Source: an uncultured Clostridia bacterium
Lineage (GTDB): Bacteria; Bacillota; Limnochordia; Darwinibacteriales; DTU012
Assembly (NCBI GenBank): GCA_900019385.1
Contig: FIZJ01000006.1
Span: 30,593 to 94,592 of the forward strand
DNA: 64,000 nucleotides
Direction of reading: 5' to 3'
Shown here: positions 58,373-64,000 of the stretch, piece by piece
How the letters are laid out: the number at the start of each line of letters is the position of its first letter
How positions within the stretch are numbered: the first letter of the stretch is position 1
The notes under the pieces: generated by a model
Databases searched by the model: none
Told to the model about the DNA's origin: nothing
What the model saw: only the letters and a program-made list of their open reading frames with translations
Program-made: the position numbers and the translations under genes

Positions 58373-59090
58373 GAAATCAGGAGATTCGGATCAAGCCAGT
58401 TCTCCTCTGTGGATGACCACTTATTCCGATATGGTCACACTGCTCTTGTCTTTGTTTGTGCTGCTTCACGGCATATCAAACGTTGACGAAGGCAAGTTTC
58501 AAGGTCTGATGCAGTCGATCCGTGCCGGGTTTGGCATCTTCGACGGAGGGTTGGCAATCGACCCGGAGGCAGGCATCATGGGTTCCAGCCAGTTTAGCGT
58601 GGAGCAGCAGTTGGTGGAGCTGAAAGACACGCTTGGCGAACTGATGGAAGTGGAGGGCTTAAGCACCGCAGTCACAGTTCAGCATGAGGAACGGGGGTTG
58701 GTTGTCCGCTTCGCAGATCAGGTGTTTTTCGATCTCGGCAAGGCTGACCTGAAACCGGAGGCCTTGGCGATTCTCAACAGAATAGGGCCGATCCTGAAGG
58801 ATATCCCTAATCCGATCCGAATCGAGGGGCACACTGACAACTTGCCGATCAAAACCGCTCAATTCCCTTCCAACTGGGAGTTGTCTGTACACCGGGCAAC
58901 CAGCGTGATTCGCTATATGGTCGAAGAATTGGATTTCGATCCCACGAAACTGTCAGCGGCAGGTTACGGTGAATACCGCCCCGTAAGGCCAAATGATTCG
59001 GCAGAAAACCGAGCCATGAACCGGCGGGTTGATATAGTTATCATGCGGATGGATCTTTGGGCTGAAGAGCCACAATCTGAGATGGAGTGA
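58359..59090 (+). CDS. motB: Flagellar motor protein MotB
   Basis: WMTTYSDMVTLLLSLFVLL; OmpA-like IRIEGHTDNLPI...NWELSVHRATSV. Confidence 0.95.
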   Translation: MRRRKKSGDSDQASSPLWMTTYSDMVTLLLSLFVLLHGISNVDEGKFQGLMQSIRAGFGIFDGGLAIDPEAGIMGSSQFSVEQQLVELKDTLGELMEVEGLSTAVTVQHEERGLVVRFADQVFFDLGKADLKPEALAILNRIGPILKDIPNPIRIEGHTDNLPIKTAQFPSNWELSVHRATSVIRYMVEELDFDPTKLSAAGYGEYRPVRPNDSAENRAMNRRVDIVIMRMDLWAEEPQSEME

Positions 59091-59096
59091 TGGACT

Positions 59097-59555
59097 TTGA
59101 GCAGAAAGGTCGAAGTTGATATCAGGTTCTTGATTGTCGCGCTGGCATTGGTGATCGTCGCCTCAGTCGGGAGTGCGTTCACCGCGTATTTGATGCTGTC
59201 CCGCAACAATTCTGCAGCTGGTGCCGAGAAGGCAAACAGCAGCGGGCGGGGCATCGGGCCTACATACGAAATCGGTGAGTTCACCGTCAACTTGGCCGGA
59301 ACTAGTTCCATCAGGTTTATCCGAACAGGTATGGTCTTGGAATTAGAAAAAGAAAACGATGTGCGGGAAGCGGAACGCAGGCAGCCCCAAATTCGGGATC
59401 GGGTCATCACTGTGCTTAGAACGTGCACATTGGCTGATTTGAGCGCGCCAGAAGGCCTGCAGAATCTAAAGGCAAAACTGACTGCGTCAATCAATGAGCT
59501 TTTTGGGGCGGAGAAGGTTATAGACATTTTCTTTGTCGATCTGGTATACCAGTAA
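59097..59555 (+). CDS. fliL: Flagellar basal body-associated protein FliL
   Basis: Single TM, YEIGEFTVNLAG...RFIRTGMVLELE. Confidence 0.92.
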   Translation: MSRKVEVDIRFLIVALALVIVASVGSAFTAYLMLSRNNSAAGAEKANSSGRGIGPTYEIGEFTVNLAGTSSIRFIRTGMVLELEKENDVREAERRQPQIRDRVITVLRTCTLADLSAPEGLQNLKAKLTASINELFGAEKVIDIFFVDLVYQ

Positions 59556-59567
59556 GGGGTATGTATT

Positions 59568-60518
59568 ATGAATGAATATCAATTCACTCAGGCAGAAATG
59601 AACGCACTATCGGCTCAGAACCGCCAATTTGATTCGCTCTTCGATCAAGAGCTAACCGAGATGCTCCAGGGAGCGAATTATCTTTTGGAGAAGCATTTGG
59701 TGCAGTTTTTTGCAGCACCCATATGCATCGACGGCTTCTATGCCGAAAAGACACTAGGCCGTCTCGGGCGGCACTATATTGATGCAGATGAGCTTTACAT
59801 TTTTCCTGTCACTTTCCAATTCGGCAACACTCTGGTCATGATTCACGCCAAAGATGCCGAACAGATGGCTGGTTTCCTCAATGTTACCGTGATACGGGCA
59901 ATCGAGCTGTTGGTGGAGGAGTTTGTCAATACGGTCTCGGAGTTTCTTACCGAGCTTACGGGTTATTGGCATTACGGCAGCATTTTGCCTGTAAAAAAGC
60001 TGGCAGCCGCCGAAATCGGTGCATTGACTCAAATCCCCAGCCACATTGTTCACTACAATATTGGTTTCAACTCATCAAGTGTTGAATTGTTTTGGCTGCT
60101 TCCGGGAGACAAGCTTAGTGAAAAAACTCGGTTTAGGGATGCGGTTCCAACTGTTGAAAAACAAGTTAGGAGCCAGAGAGTCATGAACGTTAAACAATCA
60201 AAGGTTTTTCAAGTAGAGATATATCAATTTGACACGCTTGCGGTTGACCACCCAGAGAATGTAAAACACCCCTTGGATATTGTATCTGATGTCACCATTC
60301 CCGTCATTGCCGAACTAGGTATGACCACCATGCGCCTGGAAGACATTATGAAGTTGAAGGTAGGAGAAGTGATCACCCTGAAGAAAGCCGCGGGTGATCC
60401 AGCTGATGTCTACATTTTCGATAAGAATGTCGCCAAGGCGGAAATCATGGTTGTCGACGAACACCTTGGCCTGCGCATCCTTGAGATCGACAGCGGAATC
60501 GATAGGATAAAATCATAA
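59568..60518 (+). CDS. Flagellar motor switch protein, FliY/FliN-like (SpoA C-terminal domain, divergent CheC-like N-domain)
   Basis: C-terminal VTIPVIAELGMTTMRLEDIMKLKVGEVITL...VYIFDKNVAKAEIMVVDEHLGLRIL; N-domain contains EEFVN. Confidence 0.8.
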   Translation: MNEYQFTQAEMNALSAQNRQFDSLFDQELTEMLQGANYLLEKHLVQFFAAPICIDGFYAEKTLGRLGRHYIDADELYIFPVTFQFGNTLVMIHAKDAEQMAGFLNVTVIRAIELLVEEFVNTVSEFLTELTGYWHYGSILPVKKLAAAEIGALTQIPSHIVHYNIGFNSSSVELFWLLPGDKLSEKTRFRDAVPTVEKQVRSQRVMNVKQSKVFQVEIYQFDTLAVDHPENVKHPLDIVSDVTIPVIAELGMTTMRLEDIMKLKVGEVITLKKAAGDPADVYIFDKNVAKAEIMVVDEHLGLRILEIDSGIDRIKS

Positions 60519-60572
60519 CCTATGCAGGAAAAACCTGACAAAAATCGAATTTCTCACAATAGATAGGAAGAA

Positions 60573-60902
60573 GTGGCGGCCGGCGAGGTGGGACAGGTGA
60601 GTTTTCTTGATGCGGAAATGGTGTTAGGTTTACTCAAAGTGGCGGTCGTCCTAGCCTGCTTGGCCCCGTTCGTCTATTACACAGCCCGATGGTATGCCAG
60701 AGTGCACACCGCCAACAGTACTGTGAGCGTGAGAGAACGGATTCCGCTGGGAGCCAACCGTTTTCTGTATGTGGTCGAATGGGCGGGGAACAGATATCTC
60801 GTCGCTGTAACCAATCAGCAGGTCGCAGTAATTGACAGGCACAGCGCAGCAACTGCCTCGACGCAAGGGGAAGGTGGTGAGCAGCCATCATTTCAGAATT
60901 AG
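60573..60902 (+). CDS. fliO: Flagellar biosynthetic protein FliO/FliZ
   Basis: One TM and short cytoplasmic domain (RIPLGANRFLYVVEWAGNRYLVAVTNQQVAVI); upstream of fliP. Confidence 0.85.
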   Translation: MAAGEVGQVSFLDAEMVLGLLKVAVVLACLAPFVYYTARWYARVHTANSTVSVRERIPLGANRFLYVVEWAGNRYLVAVTNQQVAVIDRHSAATASTQGEGGEQPSFQN

Positions 60903-61555
60903 GCCTCAACATTCTAGAGAATCCAGGGGAATTAACGGCTGCCCTGCAGATCCTAATCGCATTGACAGTCTTGACACTGGCCCCGGCGATTCTCATTTTA
61001 ATGACTTCTTTTACCCGGATTGTAGTTTCCTTGTCGTTTATCCGCAACGCTATCGCAACCAATCAGATGCCCCCCAACCAGGTTATTATCGGGCTCTCGC
61101 TGTTTTTGACTTTTTTTATTATGGCCCCGGTGTTCAGCGACGCCTATACCAATGGGGTCGCACCTTATCTGGCCGGGGAGGTCGACTTCGAGAATGCGCT
61201 GAACCTTACCCTGGAACCAATTCGGGAATTCATGTTCAAGCATACTCGAGAAAAAGACTTGGCCATCTTCCTGGAGGCCAGAGGAGAGCCACAGCCTGAA
61301 ATCAAGGAAGATGTCAGCTTTTTGGCCCTGGTTCCCGCATTTGTCATATCTGAGTTGAAAACTGCGTTTCAGATAGGCTTCATGATTTTCATCCCGTTTT
61401 TGGTAATCGATATGATCGTTTCCAGCATTCTCATGGCCATGGGAATGATGATGCTGCCGCCCGTGATGATCTCGCTGCCTTTCAAGATTCTGCTGTTTGT
61501 ACTGGTAGATGGGTGGAATCTGGTGGTTCGTTCTTTGTTGGTCAGCTTTTATTAG
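60887..61555 (+). CDS. fliP: Flagellar type III secretion protein FliP (non-canonical start proposed)
   Basis: MTSFTRIVVSLSFIRNAIATNQMPPNQVIIGLSLFLTFFIMAPVF; homologous N-terminus extends upstream of the ORF-track TTG 60962 to ATC 60887 or ATT 60890. Confidence 0.85.
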   Translation: MISELGLNILENPGELTAALQILIALTVLTLAPAILILMTSFTRIVVSLSFIRNAIATNQMPPNQVIIGLSLFLTFFIMAPVFSDAYTNGVAPYLAGEVDFENALNLTLEPIREFMFKHTREKDLAIFLEARGEPQPEIKEDVSFLALVPAFVISELKTAFQIGFMIFIPFLVIDMIVSSILMAMGMMMLPPVMISLPFKILLFVLVDGWNLVVRSLLVSFY

Positions 61556-61568
61556 GAGATGAACACGC

Positions 61569-61838
61569 ATGAGCGATGTTGAGATCATCGCAGTCGCCAA
61601 ACAAGCGCTGACAACTGTATTGCTAGTCGCAGGGCCTGCATTGGGGTTTGGCCTGCTTGTCGGCCTGATCATAGGCATTTTTCAAGCGACAACCCAAATT
61701 CATGAGCAAACTCTTACGTTTGTCCCAAAGATCATCGCGGTTTTGGTGTCTATCTTACTGTTTGGCACATGGATGCTGCGAATACTGGTAAACTTTGGCA
61801 GGCAGATTCTGGAAAACCTGCATAAGTTTGTCGTCTAA
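61569..61838 (+). CDS. fliQ: Flagellar biosynthetic protein FliQ
   Basis: Two TMs; GFGLLVGLIIGIFQATTQIHEQTLTFVPKI. Confidence 0.96.
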   Translation: MSDVEIIAVAKQALTTVLLVAGPALGFGLLVGLIIGIFQATTQIHEQTLTFVPKIIAVLVSILLFGTWMLRILVNFGRQILENLHKFVV

Positions 61839-61852
61839 ACGAGGTTTGGGCC

Positions 61853-62608
61853 ATGCTCGGCTTTGATGGGTACTTGCTAGCTTTCATCCGTATATCAACA
61901 TTCCTCTTCGCCGCACCGCCGTTTCGGCAAAGAGGCATTCCCCCGCAGGTGAAAATCGGGCTTGCAGGGCTGATGGCGATCCTTGTAGCGCCGTCGATCG
62001 CGTTTGATGGTGAGTTTACACGGCACTGGATTGCTTTGGTTGTTCAAGAAGTTGGAGTTGGGATGCTGCTGGCGTTCATAGTTTCTTTGGTCTTTGCCGC
62101 TATTCATTTTTCCGGCCAGTTGACAGATTTCCCAATCGGGTTTGGTTTGGCCACAGTTTTCGACCCGCAATCTGGGATGCAGCTGCCGGTGTTTTCTCAG
62201 TTTTATAATGTGCTGGCAACCATTATCTTTTTTGCCGTCGACGCCCATTTGTGGATTCTCAGAGCCTTAAGCCAAAGTTTCCACTATTTGCCTTTCAACA
62301 GCTTTTTCTCGCTGGAATTCACGATGGAAGCTTTCGCGGCATTGGGCAAGAATTTATTTGTGATTGGATTTCAAATCGCCGCCCCGGTGATGGGTACAAT
62401 CGTGCTCGTGGATGTGGCGTTGGGAGTCATCACAAGGGTCGTACCGCAGCTTAATGTCTTTGTGATGGGTTTTCCAATCAAGAACTTATTGGGAATGTTC
62501 GTCATTATTCTGGCCATACCAGCTTATGTTGCCTTGGCAGCGAAACTGTTCGCCTATGACGGTATTCTGATGCAAATAATCTGGGGACTGATTCGCTCAA
62601 TAAGCTAG
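61853..62608 (+). CDS. fliR: Flagellar biosynthetic protein FliR
   Basis: Polytopic; FAAIHFSGQLTDFPIGFGLATVFDPQSG. Confidence 0.95.
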   Translation: MLGFDGYLLAFIRISTFLFAAPPFRQRGIPPQVKIGLAGLMAILVAPSIAFDGEFTRHWIALVVQEVGVGMLLAFIVSLVFAAIHFSGQLTDFPIGFGLATVFDPQSGMQLPVFSQFYNVLATIIFFAVDAHLWILRALSQSFHYLPFNSFFSLEFTMEAFAALGKNLFVIGFQIAAPVMGTIVLVDVALGVITRVVPQLNVFVMGFPIKNLLGMFVIILAIPAYVALAAKLFAYDGILMQIIWGLIRSIS

Positions 62609-62617
62609 GAGTGCGTT

Positions 62618-63721
62618 ATGAGAGATTGGATTGAACTTGACCATTTCAAAATCAATCTGCAGCTCTTTGCCGAGGAGAAAACAGAGAGTGCCACTCCTCA
62701 CAAAAGAGAAGAAGTGCGCAAAAAGGGCCAGGTCCCTAGAAGCGGCGAGGTTGGGCCGGCATTGATAATCCTGACCGGGTTTTATGTGCTGAAAACAGCC
62801 ATTGGTTATGGATTGGAACGAATCCACGCACTGATCATTTATTTCCTGGCCAATGCCACCAGCTGGAACGGCAGTGAAGACACGGCGTTCAGCTTCTTCC
62901 TGACGGCTGCCAAAGAAGCAGCTATCATATTGCTGCCGGTTTTCGGCGCTTTGCTTTTGGTTGGTTACGCTGCCCAAGCTGTCCAGGTTGGTTTGATGTT
63001 CAACATGTCCCTTATTCAGCCTCAGCTAAGCCGGATCAATCCTTTCGAGGGTTTTAAACGCCTGTTTTCCAAACGGGCCATAGTGGAATTTCTTAAGTCA
63101 GTTCTCAAGATCGGCATTGTGGGATGGCTGGCCTTTGCACAAGTAAGGCAGCGTCTGCCGTGGCTTACCAATTTGGCTTCACTGCAGATTTTTGACAGCT
63201 CCCTTTTGGTGGGCACCTCGATTGTGGCACTTGCCCAGGGATTGGGGCTTACTCTTTTGGTTTTGGCTTTGGCAGACTATTACTACCAGCGGTGGGAATT
63301 TGAAAAGAACATCCGCATGACCAAACATGAAGTAAAAGAAGAATTCAAGCAAACAGAAGGCGACCCATTGATTCGCTCCCGTATCCGGCAAAAACAGCGC
63401 GAGTTGGCCACAAGACGCATGATGCAGGCCGTTCCGACAGCGGATGTTGTAATCACTAACCCCACCCATATTGCCGTAGCCTTGCTTTACCAGGCAGACA
63501 AGATGGCCGCGCCGGAGGTAGTGGCTAAAGGCGCAGGCGTAGTAGCTGAAAAGATTCGTGACCTTGCCAAAACGCACGGTGTCCCGCTCGTGGAGAATCC
63601 ACCTTTGGCCAGAGCCTTATTCCGTTCTGTCGATATTGGGCAGCAAATACCTGCCGAACTGTACGCGGCCGTCGCCGAAGTGCTGGCGTTCATCTACCGC
63701 CTGAGGAACCGGGCGTTGTAA
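62618..63721 (+). CDS. flhB: Flagellar biosynthetic protein FlhB
   Basis: EEKTESATPHKREEVRKKGQVPRSGE; NPTH autocleavage motif. Confidence 0.97.
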   Translation: MRDWIELDHFKINLQLFAEEKTESATPHKREEVRKKGQVPRSGEVGPALIILTGFYVLKTAIGYGLERIHALIIYFLANATSWNGSEDTAFSFFLTAAKEAAIILLPVFGALLLVGYAAQAVQVGLMFNMSLIQPQLSRINPFEGFKRLFSKRAIVEFLKSVLKIGIVGWLAFAQVRQRLPWLTNLASLQIFDSSLLVGTSIVALAQGLGLTLLVLALADYYYQRWEFEKNIRMTKHEVKEEFKQTEGDPLIRSRIRQKQRELATRRMMQAVPTADVVITNPTHIAVALLYQADKMAAPEVVAKGAGVVAEKIRDLAKTHGVPLVENPPLARALFRSVDIGQQIPAELYAAVAEVLAFIYRLRNRAL

Positions 63722-63743
63722 CTCGTGGGTTGGAGGGTATATC

Positions 63744-64000
63744 GTGATTAATGGTACCGCGCCCCTGCACAAATTAAGCCAATACCGGGACATCTATGTC
63801 ATAGTAGCAGTACTTCTGGTTGTTATCATGATGGTGCTGCCGCTTCCCCCATTTATGCTGGACATCCTTTTGGCATGCAACATCAGCTTGTCTCTGCTTG
63901 TACTGCTTTTGTCGATGAATATCCGTGAACCGCTGGAAATGTCCGTATTTCCTACTTTGCTATTGTTGTTGACGCTGCTTAGGCTGTCGCTCAGCATATC
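63744..64000 (+). CDS. flhA: Flagellar biosynthesis protein FlhA, N-terminal part (truncated by window)
   Basis: GTG 63744 after GGAGGG; open to window end; VLPLPPFMLDILLACNISLSLLVLLLSMNIREPLEMSVFPTLLLLLTLLRLSLSI. Confidence 0.9.
   Translation, partial: MINGTAPLHKLSQYRDIYVIVAVLLVVIMMVLPLPPFMLDILLACNISLSLLVLLLSMNIREPLEMSVFPTLLLLLTLLRLSLSI

Noticed and set aside
60832-61299. 155-aa ORF overlapping fliO/fliP in another frame
   Set aside because: Basic, low-complexity shadow frame over conserved fliP.

Overview
The window is a 64 kb, almost gap-free chromosomal segment of a motile, endospore-forming Bacillota (Firmicutes) bacterium. The lineage is inferred from gene content: PrkC, YlbJ, CwlJ/SleB-like, CodY and FapR. 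Left to right it carries: the 3' end of a penicillin-binding protein, then prkC-rsgA-rpe; a TPP-riboswitch thiT-thiN locus; rpmB (minus); asp23-fakA-degV/fakB-recG-rsmD-coaD; ylbJ (minus); yceD-rpmF; fapR-plsX-fabH-fabD-fabG-acpP-fabF-rnc; an orphan HTH/S24-like regulator (minus) divergent from a SigH-like sigma factor; smc-ftsY-ylxM-ffh-rpsP-KH-rimM-trmD-rplS; lepB-rbgA-rnhB-HD-GYP-yraN-dacF; a cwlJ-like hydrolase (minus); two tandem Lrp/AsnC regulators; comM (minus); a small zinc-ribbon protein, dprA, topA-xerC-hslV-hslU-codY; and a long flagellar operon (flgB to flhA, cut by the window end). I saw no CRISPR array, rRNA, tRNA, transposase or prophage. The points most worth a second look are: (i) an unassigned, structure-rich stretch of about 430 nt behind a perfect sigma-A promoter and upstream of the TPP aptamer; (ii) an apparent absence of fliM, with one divergent FliY/FliN-like protein in its place; (iii) a fliP reading frame that seems to need an ATC or ATT start codon; (iv) a 13-bp perfect hairpin without a U-tract between flgE and motA; (v) the orphan S24-like regulator / SigH-like pair; and (vi) several tail-to-tail gene pairs whose 3' ends overlap or abut. 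I found no clear candidate for an entirely new multi-gene system.
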